Assembly (NCBI GenBank): GCA_025084515.1
Contig: JAJAGP010000230.1
Coordinates: 457,288-521,287 of the forward strand
Direction: 5' to 3'
DNA: 64,000 bases
From: Ancistrus triradiatus
Lineage: Eukaryota > Chordata > Actinopteri > Siluriformes > Loricariidae
The notes beneath the pieces are model-generated. The model made no database searches. It was given only the letters and a program-made list of their open reading frames with translations, and was not told the DNA's origin. Both the position numbers and the translations under genes were made by a program. Shown piece after piece: positions 12,573-25,800 of the stretch. Position 1 is the first letter of the stretch. The number at the start of each line of letters is the position of its first letter.

Positions 12573-12825
12573 TGTCCTATTGTACGTAGTACTCCTCTGT
12601 TTATATTCTCTCTAACCTACAACTATATAAACTGGTTCACATTCACTCGTTGAGTCTCTGGTTCCTCTGGCTGGTCTTCTGTGTTCCTAATACTGTCTAT
12701 CAATGCATTTTTGGCTTCCATCAAACAAAAGTATCAGGTCCATCATACCATCTTCTTAAGTGTAACAGCTTTCCTCTAAACATCATTGTGTTTTCTATAA
12801 TTATAGTGAATTTCCATAAATAAAA
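12573..12825 (+). repeat. Dispersed repeat X, copy 2
   Basis: Starts TGTCCTATTGTACGTAGTAC and matches copy 3 to TTTCTATAATTATAGTGAAT. It contains the same TATA-like core as copies 1 and 3. Confidence 0.7.
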
Positions 12826-13599
12826 AAAAAGAGCATAAAGACGTGATGGAGCTCAAATGAACCTGTAAAGCACTTCTTTGCAGCTTCATGAAGTCCTAAC
12901 CATTTATTGCCCATAGGGGGTAGACTACTTGTACAGGGGCACATAATTAAGAGGGGCATAGCTGTACCCCTCTGCTTACCATTCAGTTGGGACACAATTG
13001 TGCATACAAAATAAGGCTGTTAAACCCTAGCGTAAGTGATTTTACACAAGTAGGTGCCATTGATGAATAATCAAACCCATTACCATTGATTGCATTAATT
13101 AAACATACAGCTATGATGGCACAGTGGGGCACAGCAACATTTTACTGGAGCTGTTCCCCAGTAAAGAGGGTCTGATGACACCCCATTATGCGCCTATTCT
13201 GGAAAAGAAACTACTTAATTGGATAAACTACCTATTAATATAATGACCCAATATAAAAAAACACAATATAATGGAAATAATTGTTTGTTCCTAAAAATCA
13301 TAGATCTCTGAAGGTCAAAAAAGCCCTGGGGGTTATCCACTTAAATTCCCTAAACGTCATGAAAAAGAAACCTTGAAGATACTAGGTTTCAATCATTTGT
13401 AGCAGCAACATATGTAAGAGTTTACAATAATAACTTATTATAATAATAGCTCAATCAGTAATAAGAGTGAGGATATGTACGTTTAGTTGCTGCTGGATGG
13501 ATGAGACTGTTGTTTCTACAGGGAGAAATGTCAGGGTCATAGTGTACTGTAGCACAGCCGCCACAAAGTTCAATAAACCTAAGGAAGGTTGCTCTGGAT

Positions 13600-14326
13600 G
13601 GTTCTTTTCATCTTTGGTCCAGAGCACACGGTGTCCATTTTTTTATTTTCCAAAAAATATCTGGAATACTGATGGGTCTGATCACAATACATGTTTCCAC
13701 TGTATGATGGTCCATCCCAGATGCCTCTGAGCCCAGAAAAGTTGACGCCGCTTCTGGACATGGTTAACACGAGGCTTGTTTTTTGTACAGTAAAGTTTTA
13801 AGTGGCATTTGCGAATGTGACTCTGTATTGAAGAGCTTGAGAAAGGTTTGATAAAGTAATCCGTGTCCATGTGGTTCTATCAGCTATTGATGGATGACTG
13901 TTCTTGATGCAGTGCCGTCTGAGGGATCAGAGATCACCCCTCTTCAGTTCAGGCTTGTGCTCTTATCCTTTAAACTGAAATTCCTCCAGATTTTTTGAAT
14001 CGTTTAATGATATTATGTCCTGTAGAGGGAGAAATATGTAAATCCCTTCCAATCTTTCTTTGAGGAACATTGTTTTTGAACATTTTAATAATTTTCTCAC
14101 ACATTTGTTGATAAACTGGAGATCCTCTGCCCATCTTTGCTCATCAAAAGACTCCACCTTTTGTGGATATTGCTTTTGGACCAAATAATGATTATAGTCT
14201 AATCCGTTCCAACCTTTTTTATGTGTTGCAGGACTGAATGAAATGCAGGATGGCTGTTTATTAACAAAAAAGGTTAGGATTTTCCATTTTTCATACTGTC
14301 TCAACTTTTTCTAATTTGGGGTTGTA
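13600..14326 (-). mobile_element. Longer relative of the AACCCCAAATCAGAA element, one end
   Basis: Read on the minus strand it begins CAACCCCAAATTAGAAAAAG at 14326 and shares AACAATGTTCCTCAAAGAAA with the element at 25897. The far end is not recognisable. Short open frames on the minus strand (13682-13870, 13963-14304) may be scraps of a coding region; I do not recognise them. It appears to split an older repeat (see 13450-15170). Confidence 0.6.
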
Positions 14327-14730
14327 TTGTCTGTTTAGGGAGCTTATGTTGGGGCCATAGTGTAGCAGAACAGCCAGCAGTATTTGTCTTGATGCATGCT
14401 CAATAATCCAGGTAGGAAAATCCCAGAAGTTGAACAAAACTTTATGTCCAGATGAACAGATTCAACTTCTGGGAGCCCTAAGTGTAGCACCATATCAAAA
14501 GTAGGCATATGTAAAGTGTGTAACAGAGCTCAGCTATATGGAAGTCTCTGGACATGGACTCCAGTGTAGGAGTACTTACAGTTGGATGGATGCAACACAT
14601 TGTTTTGTAAAGCTTATGTTAGCATCATAGTGTAAAATGGCAGCCATAAAGTTCAAGTATACTTGAGGAGCTCTTGTGTGGAATGTAAGAAGTTATGGTC
14701 TTCTAGTTAAAGAAATGTTTCATAAATTTT

Positions 14731-14932
14731 TGTGGGACTAGTGGTTAAAGTACTGGACTATGGCCCAGAAGGTCCAGCATTCAAATCTCACCTCCACCAA
14801 GCTGCCACTGTTGGATATTTGGGCAAGACCCTTAACCCACATTTGCTTGGGCTGTAGCAGTAATAATTGCTAAGACTGTATCGGTTGTAAGTCGGATAAG
14901 GGCGTCTGCTAAATGCCTATATGTAGATGTTA
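14731..14932 (+). repeat. tRNA-derived SINE
   Basis: GGGACTAGTGGTTAAAGTAC, TTCAAATCTCACCTCCACC, GGCAAGACCCTTAACCC and GGGCGTCTGCTAAATGCC follow in the family order. It sits in the older repeated block 13450-15170. Confidence 0.8.
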
Positions 14933-15179
14933 TAGTAACTGGAGCTCAGTCAGGGATAAAGATGAAAATAGGAGAGTTCCTGGGCATGGGATCCTGTGTA
15001 GGTGTAGTTAACTGTTAGATGTGACTTTTTTATAGTGTAGTCACTGAGGAGTCAGAGATCAGTCAGAATTAGAATAAAGTATAACGGGAGTCTGAGTTCA
15101 TGGGGGTCTCTGGACGTAGCGTCCAGCGTGGGTTCAGGTACTGGTGGAATGATGCACTATAGATCCTGTGCCGTTTAAC

Positions 15180-16990
15180 ATCAACCCGATCAATGTCCAC
15201 TTACTTTAATGACTGAGGTCTTAAAAATGATAGACAGAAATAAAAGTCTGTCTTTTACAGTAGCATAATGTCCATTTCGGTCAACGTCCTGTTTAGCAAA
15301 TGTGGTGGTTAAATGGTGCATACCTGTAGTTTTTAGCCCTAAATATAGCAGAATGGTTAAAAGAGAGACCACCATGCCATTATCAACAAACCTCCAGACA
15401 GCAGACAAAAGCAGACACTAAAGCAAATCGTTTCGCCAGGGCTTGGCAGCAGAAGCTCGCTCATGCTTTGGCTCCGTTAGAGGTGAGGATGTCCGTATCA
15501 GATCGGCGAGGCGAATCTGCCGATAGTCTGTTTTGATTTTGCGTGTCGTACTGAAAGCGGAATCTCATTTGGTCTCTGGTTAACTTATCGAGCATTCAGC
15601 GTGACAGATCAGCTCGCCGAAAGATCAAGGTCAGACTCGGAGCTCTGCTGTACTGGATTGTAGTGAAACGAAACAAACATTTGATTTGTGTCCTTGAGAT
15701 AAATGAGAGATAAATGTGTCCTTTTGAGGGGCTTTTGTTAATAATTGTGTAATTTATACTCTACGGGAAAGATGCAGACATAATGAACTAAAGCTCTGGA
15801 TAAAATGGACGCATTCTTCACTCATGATTGATCCTGCACTCTGGATAAACTTATGCCTTTGTCGAATCCTCAGAGGACTCTCAAACTTTAAGCAAGAAAC
15901 ATCCACAATCATCCTTGTGATCTTGCTTGTCACTGGACAAATTGCTGAAGGTTTCAATTCATCTGTGGGCGAAATTGAAAACATAAGCAGGCCTGTGCTG
16001 TCTTTGTCTTACAGCCTGCTTTTAAGTCTGAGTGAAAGGAGACGAGTCCGACGTCTCCGAGTTTAACCAAACACCTCAAACCTTCTGGAGTCACAATGGC
16101 GCAGCACACGGACATGTCAAAGCAGGGCTGATTTTGCGATCATCTCCAGCGCGGCGCTTTCTTACCTTTCACTGAGCGTTCCCGTGGAGCGAGCGTACCA
16201 GATTTCCAGTGCCTCTCCAGGGGGAGAAAGCCGCACATGGTTCTCAGATATTGATCCTTTCATTACGACACACGCAAATCCAAATCATTCCGCAATTTGG
16301 ACGGAGCGAAAACTTGACTTCTTTCTTGGAAATGGTTCCCTTGTTACAGGTGGTCCGAACATGTGGTTCGCCTCCATATCTGAATCCACAGAGCCGCTCT
16401 TCCGGACACAGATTAATTCTAGACCCACACTTTCATGCGCTTTCCAAAGTAAACTGTCATGGAGCGTGTAATCTACTTTAGGCCTAGCCTGTGTCTGGTT
16501 AAGTAGCCTTTAATGTCTTTGTACATGCTTTCCAAATGCTGTCACGTTTACTTCGTGTCCTGTCTGATGATTCAGCTGAATATTGTTTGGATATTATTTG
16601 TATGATTGTTGATGCTTATTTATCATCTGTATTGCCTGGAATAGGTCAGGTTAAGCTGCAGGGGTGGTCACGGGCTGTGAGAATGGATCAGAAGTCAAAT
16701 ATGGACCTCACCAAGCTGCCACCAAGCTCCGGATCTCCTTTGGCTGCACTCCTAACCACGCTCCAGACCACGATGCCTTTCGGGCAGGTCGGGCATCACA
16801 CAGGCGCATAATTAGCCGTGCCTGAGGGAGGGGAGGCCGGACATTGAAGTGACAAGCATTCCTGTACAGGGTACACTTTGTCCTGCGTAGTGTTAATTCT
16901 AGGACAGGCTCTAGGCCTCTATACCTCCCCACATAGTGTAACTGCATTTGACACTGAACCTAACCCCAACATAGCAGGGTAAATCATGGA
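15180..16990. other. Intergenic DNA, no gene seen
   Basis: Moderately GC-rich and apparently unique sequence. Open frames of 60-95 codons overlap in several frames, which argues against any single one being real. Confidence 0.5.
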
Positions 16991-16998
16991 AATATACA

Positions 16999-17160
16999 GT
17001 ACTTTATGGCCAAAAGTTTGTGGACACCCTTTCTAATTATTTAAATATAATTAAATATAATTATTGATGAAATAAAGTGTACATATATGGATTTTCCATA
17101 GACAAACAGTGGTAGTAGAATGGGTTGTACTGATACCTCAGTGACTCTCAGGTCAACTTT
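16999..17160 (+). repeat. Terminal-repeat element TATGGCCAAAAGTTTGTGG, copy 1
   Basis: Starts near TTTATGGCCAAAAGTTTGTG and carries CCATAGACAAACAGTGGTAG and TACCTCAGTGACTCTCAGG. Further copies are at 18348, 33720 and 38608. It looks like one end of an old DNA transposon. Confidence 0.6.
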
Positions 17161-17212
17161 GTGCCTTGTTGTCCTTAAACATAGTCCATAATAATAATAA
17201 TAATAATACACC

Positions 17213-17620
17213 ATTGTTTATCAATGTCTCCTTATTATAATGCAACCAGAAAATACAGGAAATGTGTATGCAGTATTAAATAAGTGAAAAAACAAACAGA
17301 TTCTGTATCCTAAAGTGCCAAGTATTTTAGTGTGAGCTCCCCTTAGCGGCCGAGTTGACTCTTCTACAGTCTGGAGGTAGATCAGGGATGGTCTTTTTAA
17401 AAGGGTAGCAGCCAAAAAACATTTTTTTCAAAAGAAGAACAGGGTGAAAAGGGTAAGATATGCTAAAGTTCACAGACTGAAATGAAGATCAGTTGAAAAG
17501 CGGATTATGGAGTGATGAATCCAAGTCTGAAATGTTTTGCTCCATATGTCAACACTATGTTAGTGTACCATTGCTAAAATAACAAATCTAATGCTGGCCT
17601 AAGACTTTTGCACAGTACTG
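17213..17620 (+). mobile_element. Tc1-like second-family remnant with right end
   Basis: The right terminal repeat is kept (GGCCTAAGACTTTTGCACAG, ending TACTG|TA). The body repeats AACCAGAAAATACAGGAAAT and GGGATGGTCTTTTTAAAAGG. The left end abuts a copy of the TATGGCCAAAAGTTTGTGG repeat at about 16999-17160, so two elements are joined here. Confidence 0.75.
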
Positions 17621-17749
17621 TACAAGAAAAACACAAGCAGCAAGTAGCTCCACTGATGTAATGCATGCTGGATTTGGAATTTTGGCAAAGCATCATATAT
17701 AAGCAGGACCCAAGTACACTTTTGGATTCTTCATCTTCAGGAGCACAAA

Positions 17750-17777
17750 CATATATATATATATATATATATATATA
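17750..17777. repeat. (AT)n microsatellite
   Basis: Fourteen AT units in a row. Confidence 0.95.
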
Positions 17778-18347
17778 ACCTGCAATTTATCAAACGTCCC
17801 ACAAATCCTGCATTGCAGGAGAATAGGCCAAACAAAAGCTTTTATTTACAGAAGCAGCTCAATATGTCCGTCATTCTGTTCAATACACACTCAACCAAGT
17901 CGACAATAACATATGGATCCTGTTTCCTGTAACGCAACTTGTTACTCTCTCACAGTCTGCACGCAATCTGTTAAGTTCAGCTCTCTCTTTTTTACATTCA
18001 TTCCCTATAAGTCAAAGACCTATAAATCATTTCCATTATCTCATCCTCGCTCTGACATGTCACGATCCGTAGGCATATAAAAATGAACCCTATAATGCTG
18101 AACTTATAGGACACCTTGTGTATAACCTGTGCTCACAATGCAGTCTCTACAGTCTCTGAATTTGCTATGCTAATTGTATTACTGTAATAAAAAATACTAA
18201 ATGTAAGAAAAAATGTAATACAGAAGCATTTTCACTGATAATGTGAGACTTTTGACTTCCAGTGTATGTGCTGGAGTCCCTTAAGGACATAGAGTTATAA
18301 GCAAAAGTTTGGGCACACCTGCTTAAATTACTTAAAGTAATTTAAAA

Positions 18348-18440
18348 TACACTATATGGCCAAAAGTTTGTGGACACCCTTTCAAAGTATTTAAATATAA
18401 TTAAACATAATTATTGATAATATAATGTGTACATTTTTTA
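18348..18440 (+). repeat. Terminal-repeat element TATGGCCAAAAGTTTGTGG, copy 2
   Basis: CACTATATGGCCAAAAGTTT followed by GTATTTAAATATAATTAAAC matches copy 1 over about 90 bases. Confidence 0.55.
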
Positions 18441-18909
18441 AAAACAATGTTTAAAAATTGGCAATATAAACACAATCAAGAGTCTTAGGTCACCATAACT
18501 TTAGATACACCATTGTTTTAAGTCAATTATATTTCTATAGTGCATTTAACAGTGGTGCATTGGGCACCTCCTTGGGTGAAACTAATTTATCTAGTCAAAT
18601 AAGTCTGTAGTAAGAGTTCAAAAAACAGAAACTAAGTCAATATTAACAGATAAATAAAATATTGAATAAAATAATGCAAAAATATTCATATCGGCATCAT
18701 TTCCAAGGCTTACAAGGTACAATCCAATTAACTTGCCCAACTTGGCAGTGCACAGACTTGAACCCTGGACATTCTGCTCAGTGTCCCAACACTTTTCCAA
18801 TAGAAACAAGAGTGCCTGAATGACTTGGCTAGCCCACCACAACAGGGTCCTGAGTTGGTGTCTGAGGGAGGGGATGTGGCCTGGAGGATCCTCAGTAAGA
18901 TATACCATT

Positions 18910-19130
18910 CATTCATCCATTCTTCAACCTGCTTAATCCGATTTAGGTTTGTGTGGAGTCGGACCGCAGCGCCAAGTGCGAGCCAACCCTAGACAGGGTG
19001 CCACTCTAGGCAAGGCACACACACACTTACTCACTCAGACTGGGGCAATGTGACCTAAGACAGCAGCTGACCTAATGAAAGTCTTTGGAATGTGGGAGGA
19101 AACCGGAGGATACAGGAAGATACCGTACTG
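18910..19130 (+). repeat. Degenerate dispersed repeat (CCCTAGACAGGGTG type)
   Basis: AACCCTAGACAGGGTGCCAC, GGCACACACACACTTACTCA and TTTGGAATGTGGGAGGAAAC. Related scraps lie at 19870-20095, 31830-31930, 37810-37895 and 49660-49985. Confidence 0.6.
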
Positions 19131-19869
19131 CCCTGCTCTGGGGTCAACACACTTAAACCTGACTGATTTCTAATCCCATATCCTGCAGAGATCGCGTTAA
19201 CGTGTTTATAAAATCAGCTTATTTGACTCAGGTGCCCAAACGTCATCAAAAAGAACACAGTGAACTTCTGACCTGACATCTGAGGTGCATCACCTCGTTT
19301 AGTAAAAGCTTGGGAACCCACAAGGTGTTGCTCTATCAGGACAGCTTTTTTTGCTCCTTCTTCATTACACATTTGATCTGTGAAGTGCTTCCATTGTCTT
19401 GAGGTTTGAAGAGGATAAGGGGACGGTGATTGAAACCGACACTGGAAATCAGTACACGCCGCTCCCACCCCGTACTTTTCCCACTGTGTCTACATCACAG
19501 CTCCAGGGACAATGGAGCATTGTGCGGTCGCCATTCAATCCAGCGTGGCGCGCTAGCACTGACAGTGAGTGATCACATAAAAATAATGATGTCATTGCAA
19601 CCGCTTAGCCAGGAAAGAACAAAGGTGTACCTGATCTGGGCCTGGATTGAGCAAGATCACCTAGGACTTCAGTGAAGGGAGATCTCCTGCTGAATAGCTC
19701 ATCCCTCAAACCCGAATGCTGACGAGAGGGGGAATAATCGGAAATGCGATTGGAAATGTTATTGCATAGAACTCTTTCAGCTTTTAATTGAATGCACTTT
19801 TTAAAAATGTTATTTTCACTTATTCAGAGGTGGCACGAGTTCGTTACTTAAGTAAAAACACTACTGTCA

Positions 19870-20095
19870 GTCGTTCACTTGCTTATCTGCTTGAGCCTGG
19901 AAAGCAGGTGCCTAGCCGGCAGCAACAACCCTAGACAGGGCACATATACACTCAGAAGGGGCACAAATTAACCAATTAACATGCATGTCTTTGGATTGGG
20001 ACATGGAGAGGACATAGCGCTCAACCTAAGGATTGAACCCACATCCATCTTGCTGTGAGGTGACAGTTCTACCCACTGATCCACTGTGCTGCCCC
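19870..20095 (+). repeat. Degenerate dispersed repeat, second copy
   Basis: AACCCTAGACAGGGCACATA, AACATGCATGTCTTTGGATT and GATCCACTGTGCTGCCCC in the same order as the full repeat known from fish genomes. Confidence 0.6.
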
Positions 20096-20122
20096 AATAG
20101 AGAGCTAAACAGTTTTACTGTG

Positions 20123-20297
20123 GGACTGTGGTGGCCTAGTGGTTAAGGTCCAGGGTTCAAATCCCACCTCAGCCAAACTGCCACTGTTCGCTCCTTGAGC
20201 AAGACCCTTAACCCACAATTGCTTGGATTGTAAGACTGTACCAATTGTAAGTCGCTAGGATAAGGGCGTCTGCTAAATGCTGTAAATCTAAATGTTT
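20123..20297 (+). repeat. tRNA-derived SINE
   Basis: A typical copy of the family: box A-like GTGGCCTAGTGGTTAAGG, box B-like GGGTTCAAATCCC, then TTGAGCAAGACCCTTAACCC and the tail core AAGGGCGTCTGCTAAATGC. No poly-A is present; the tail is TGTAAA-like. I avoid naming a family. Confidence 0.8.
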
Positions 20298-20299
20298 TA

Positions 20300-22075
20300 T
20301 TAGAGTCCATTGGAGAGTTTGTAGTCCAATAGAGATTTACCTCCGTTGGTTATGGACAAACTATTCTCTAAGGCTCTAATGATGCACAACCCAACCAGCA
20401 ACACTAAAACCATGGACAGATGAAGTAACAGTTTGTCCTGGCATTCATTCAGATGTTACTTGACACATGCCACCTACCTAAACAGTGTTGCTAAACAAGA
20501 GATTCTGTGATGTTTGGGGGTGTTTTCATTATGCAGACATGGGTCTTTATTAAGATTATTAAATTTGAAACCACAAAGCTTACACTCAGCTGCTGGACAA
20601 CCAGATTTTGGCTTTTGCTCCTTATCTTACTGAAGAACATAACATTTCTAGTCCTGTATTCCAAGATGATAATTCTCACGTTCACAGGGCTGCATGTGAC
20701 TGACTGGCATGATGAGCACTCAGGAGTACCTAGAACAACGAGTAAAGATTTTCACACTGGGTCTGATTTTTATGCAAGAAAAAAAATGGAGTCAGCGTGT
20801 TGCTCGTCCTATAAGCTCTTGGTGAGATGTTCTGCCTGACAACCGAGCTCTGATTGGTCAGCCTGATTTTAATGCATCCCAACAATGCAGAAATCAGAAC
20901 AGGCTCCGATTAATACTTTTACGCAGTGTCAGATCTTTTTCAAAACTTGACGTGTGTATTCTTTTGTACTCTGTGTAAAAAGGTCTTAAGACTGAACACT
21001 GATCTTGCCGACATCCAGAAACGTATCCAGTCCATGCCAAATAAAATAGCAGCTGTTAGGGACGTCTCAGTCAGAGGTGACTATTTTTGTCTGGTGAGCA
21101 TGAATGATACATGTATTCAAACTGGGGTGAAAAAAAAGGAGAAAAATACATTTTAACTGTCAAAACAAGACTGGTTCTTTCTTAAATCAAATGTTGGTGT
21201 TCTAAAAGAGCGTCTGTGTGTACACTGAATCCTTCTGAACTCAACTGTAACACAACTGGAACGTTTTAAACGGCATCTTGTCATCAAGCAGCAAGTAGCA
21301 GCATGAGGGATCGCGGAGCAGCCCGCCGATGCTCTCCTCCATTCCTGAGAAGATTAAACCGAATCACTGATCAAATATTTAGGCCGAGTGCTTCATAAAT
21401 GCGAGGCGCAGTTCAAGTTCAAACATCTGGAGATGCAGAGAGCTCTCCGACGTGAAGAATGAGGTGTGAACAGTAATTTAGCTCCTTCCATCACAGACCC
21501 ATAAACTTCAGCTCCATCCATCACGGATCCATGTCTGCTATTAAAACCTTATGACTGCCGGGGCCAATCAGCAAAATAAAGCGTATAAACACAGAAATAA
21601 TTACACTTCCTTCACCTTGAGCATGCTGTGACATCTTAAACATGCCATTAACATACCGCTGGGAGTGCAGTAGCGTGCTTGACAGTGGACGTTCCGCTAA
21701 TTTGGTGCAATTCTGTGGAAATTATTCAAATTTTGTGAGAGCAATTACACTGGAACCCAGGCTGATGGAGGGTAAATTAGAGGAACCTGGGGTGTATCGC
21801 TGTGTATTTTGGCAGGCATGTACTGTATAGGTGTAATAGGGGTCCAGTCAAAAACAGCACAGATATTTCACAGAGACATTCTGGAATGAGCCATAGTGCA
21901 ACCTACAGCGTTCGATCTAAAGTGAGTACACCACGTTTGCTGCACTTAGGAAAACTATGATGCAAACTCATTTTTGGGGGTCACAAGGAAATGTTTTCTT
22001 GGCTTCATATATTTGGTTAAAACTAAAATCCATTAGTAAATAAGAGATAAATTACACTGAATTAGCAATGCATTT
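20300..22075. other. Intergenic DNA, no gene seen
   Basis: A 110-codon plus frame at 20507 mirrors a minus frame and shows no domain. Nothing else is recognisable. Confidence 0.5.
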
Positions 22076-22081
22076 TGCATA

Positions 22082-22328
22082 CAGTGGGGCGAAAAAGTAT
22101 TTAGTCAGCCAGTCAGTCAGTTTGTGGGTGACCAAATACTTATTTTCCACCATGATTTACAATTAAATTCTTTAAAAATCCTACAGTGTGATTTCCTGGA
22201 TTTTTTTTTCTCATTTTGTCTCTCATAGTTGAAGTGTACCTATGATAAAATTTACAGACCTCTCTCATCTTTCTAGGTAGGAGAATCTTCACAATCAGTG
22301 GCTGACTAAATACTTTTTTTCCCCACGG
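22082..22328 (+). mobile_element. MITE with CAGTGGGGCGAAAAAGTATT ends
   Basis: The element starts TA|CAGTGGGGCGAAAAAGTATT and ends AATACTTTTTTTCCCCACGG|TA, giving inverted ends and a TA duplication, typical of Tc1/mariner MITEs that are abundant in fish genomes. The 247-base interior has no coding potential. Confidence 0.8.
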
Positions 22329-22409
22329 TATTAGTATCTGAAGATGAAATAGCTACTCTGTTCTTCAATCTTTGATGTTCCCCAATATTCCCCTAACAAA
22401 CTCCCTATA

Positions 22410-22884
22410 CAGTACTGTGCAAAAGTCTTAGGCCACCTTTAGATTAGACGTAATCTCTCTTTATTAGAATACAACCAGAAAATACAGGAAATTTGTATAC
22501 AGTATTAAAAACTGAAATAAAAAATGAGAAAAATAGCTTCTACAGGCTACAGCGAGAAGTATTTATGTTTCCTCCCGTTACACTTGAGCAATAGCAGCAT
22601 CTGGCAGCTTCATCGGGATGCCAAGTCGGCCCTACAGTCTGAAGAAGCTTGATAAGGAATGATCTTTTTGGAAGGGGAGCAGCCAAGAAACCACTTTTTT
22701 CTGAATAGGAACAGGGTGAAAGATCACAAGGATTGGAAGGAAGATCAGTGAAAAAGAGGATTATAGAGTGAAGAATCCAAGTTTGACATTTTTGGCCCCT
22801 TTCATCGACAATATGTTAGATATGATCATTACAGGATTGCTAAAACAACATCTAATGGTGGCCTGAGACTTTTGCACAGTACTG
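22410..22884 (+). mobile_element. Complete non-autonomous Tc1-like element (second family)
   Basis: Both ends are present: TA|CAGTACTGTGCAAAAGTCTT on the left and GACTTTTGCACAGTACTG|TA on the right, 475 bases in all, with TA duplication on both sides. The interior is a deleted transposase gene with the trace AAGGATTGGAAGGAAGATCA (KDWKEDQ) leading to GAATCCAAGTTTGACATTTT. It is the reference copy for the related fragments in this window. Confidence 0.85.
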
Positions 22885-22889
22885 TAAAG

Positions 22890-25800
22890 GCATGTGCCAT
22901 TACAAAAGCAAAGCATCCTGTTTTAGCCAAACCCTGGTCAGGTTTCGAGCATTTGGCACTTACCACAGCTACTGGTGCTGCATGAGCCGTTGCTTTTCTC
23001 AAAAAAGCTAAATGTAGCATAAAAGAATGTTAAAAACTACACTTAAAACTATTCATTACCCTAACATTTTTGGTCACGAAAGGAAAATTCCCTTTACACG
23101 AAAGCCACGTTAGCTTCATAGGTTTAGTTAAAACTAAAAATCAGACAAAATAAAAGGTTTAGCGTAATTAACACCACATTTGCCTCATGATGTTATTTGT
23201 ATAGAAACGGATTAAGTAAATTAAGTAAAGTAAAATAAATCCATGAATATCAGAACTACTGAAGGTGCTCACCTGTATCAGGTCATAGGTTTTCAAACAT
23301 GATGACAATCACAGGCGTGCCTAGATCCTTTTTAGGGGTGCTCAAGCACTCTTAAATTGAATACTAGGACCCCTAAAAATAATGAGTGGTTTGTGTTGTT
23401 GGTTTTTCTTACAGAGCTTTGTTTCTGCAAAGCTGAACAAAAGTCAAAACCATAAGAATATGGTTTAAACCTAATATTTTAAACACCAAAAATACTGCAG
23501 TCCCCCCTTGCCTCACAAATGGTATGATCCAAGTGATGGCTGTTGACTGGAGTCTTTCCAGTCACAGTGTTCCCCCACCCAAAAAGTCTGATGCTCTTCC
23601 TTCACAAATGTGGGAATGACAGTCAAATTACGTTAAAATGTCTAGTGGGTCTCATTCACTAAAATAGCCCCTGATAACAATCCATCTGTAAGCAGTATGA
23701 TGGTCCTGCTACTGATTTAACTACGAGATTAGCTAATTGTCATTATGTGACCAAGGATACCAATCTGTATGGACTAGGAACTTTTAAGATATTCCCTTAA
23801 CTAATGTACGTCTGATTACTGTAACAATTCTACAGTGTTTAAGTCGAGACTGTGATGAATTCTGTGAGTATTTAGACTGCTGGACGTCTAAAGCGTTTAT
23901 TGACCGAGTTCATTTGGGGTTTGAGAGAAGACTGTGTAACCAAACTATTGCCAAACTATTCTTCTGCGGCATTTGTTGCTCATGTATCCAAGCGATTATT
24001 GATTACTAAACAACTCAACACAGTTTACCGCGTGTCTGTGATGATTTACACTTTCGGATGTTAGCTGCATCTTCTTTGCATTTCGGGTCCAAACCAAAAC
24101 ACAACAAACCTAGGATACCAGACATGGCTCGGTGGACCAAGTTCGGCTGGGGTTACGAGAAGTGAGGATTGTGTAATCAGACCATTGCTAAACTATTTCC
24201 TCAAGGCATCTCTCTTATTAATGATGATAAATGAGGAATTGTGAGTGATGCTGAGCGGTGTTTTGGGTCAAACATCACTCTGGGAAAGACGTCCTGTAGA
24301 AAAACTAGACCTTGAGGTGCAGTGACCTTGATGACACCCATGTTTTGGTCCTGACTGAATGGAAGGTGCAGTCACAAAAAAAACCCAGATCCATCCAGAG
24401 TGTGAGTGCTGCTGGAGCCAGTGCCTTCAGGGATCTTCAATTACCAGAAGCCTCCTTTCATGTGGTCATTGCTTGGACCGAGAGAGGTCACCATTATCGC
24501 CGGCACGATCTGAGTCATGAGGTTTGTCACTGGGGGTATTTAAGCCTCGGCCGCTACTTGACTTGTAGGAAATGGGCTAATCCATCTTTCCGGAGAAGTA
24601 AGAGGACACGAGCAATTATAGGCCAGGAGGTGTTAGGCTTCACCCCCAGTGTCTTCTGCAGCTAGTCCGGTCTCTGAGCTCCAGCAGGGAGGGGCGTGAG
24701 TAGCAGGGCCTCATTAGCCAGCTGGCCTTTTAGGATTAAGCCACGAACAATGAGCGACCACAATGGCTACGCCCAGTATCAGATAGACACATGTGTAGTT
24801 TCTGTCATGTAGCGAGAACAATGGTCCTTTCATTCACACTTCCTATGTCTAAAGGCATGTCTAAAGCTGCCAGCCGCAGGCTATAGAGGCTGACTCGGAC
24901 TAACGGTTCAGTTTTCGGCTTTGTTTCTGGACCCCGTTCTTAGACTCTGCATTATGTGGCGTGTTTTTTGTGTGCTGCGGCATAGCTGCAGATTATTCTC
25001 AGAATTCAGGAGAATCTTTTTTTATGTTATTTACAAAAACGAGCGAAAGATTCCTTTGAGGAAATGGCTTACCAGGAAATGTTAATAATACGCGGCTTCT
25101 CTTTGAAACACGTATGCTTTTGTTTATGAATTGCAAATGACGCCCCGCGCTTCGCCTATTATTTTATGTCTGGCGCGAGTTGAAACGATGTGCGTTTTGC
25201 ACTCACCCGCATCTAAACGCCATTGATTCTTATCAGAACTTTTATGGAAAACTGAATTACTGAAGTCGAACAAATGTTTCAGCCCACAAGTCTGTTTTCT
25301 CTCATTTGTGGAAAATAAATTAAGGGTACTGGTCATCAAGCGCTGGAATGCACCCAGTTTGCTTAATCAGAACCATCGCTCCATTTCGGGCCAAAGGCCG
25401 TGAACACAGAGGATGCCTCAGCCAGCTTTCAGTTGCTGACGCTTCAGCTCGTGTTCTGGGGCCCTGCTGCGATACACGTGTCAAATCACCTGTTTTATAA
25501 GGCTGGAAATGGATCACACATGTGAGGTTGCTCAGATCGGAAAAAGCGAGAGCTGCATTCTGAACAGAGTGTGCTCGCATTAAAGTCAGCATGAGCGTGG
25601 TTAAGGTGACGGACCACCAACCCCTAAGCCGCAGTGTGAGAGTTCAGGAATGAAGCGATTCTGAGTAAGAAGGAAACGGTGATGCGGAGGATGATGGAGG
25701 GACTGGATGGAGAGACTTTATGAATCACTTCCTCCACAGATACATCATCCTGTGGGCTACAGTTTGGTTTCAGGTTGAGCTCAAACACTGGGATCTGCCG

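Larger units (their letters stand above)
13450..15170 (+). repeat. Old long-period repeat, split by insertions
   Basis: Related phrases recur: TCATAGTGTACTGTAGCACAG (13537), CATAGTGTAGCAGAACAGCC (14354), CATAGTGTAAAATGGCAGCC (14626), and CTCTGGACATGGACTCCAGT (14550) against CTCTGGACGTAGCGTCCAGC (15110) and CCTGGGCATGGGATCCTGTG (14980). The element at 13600-14326 and the SINE at 14731-14932 interrupt them. Confidence 0.5.

Noticed and set aside
12573..12782. Repeat X as a solo LTR with TGT..ACA borders
   Set aside because: Copies 2 and 3 stay similar past the supposed right border and lack target duplications.
20123..20297. tRNA gene candidate
   Set aside because: Box A and box B words are present but there is no cloverleaf, and the same text recurs as a SINE throughout the window.
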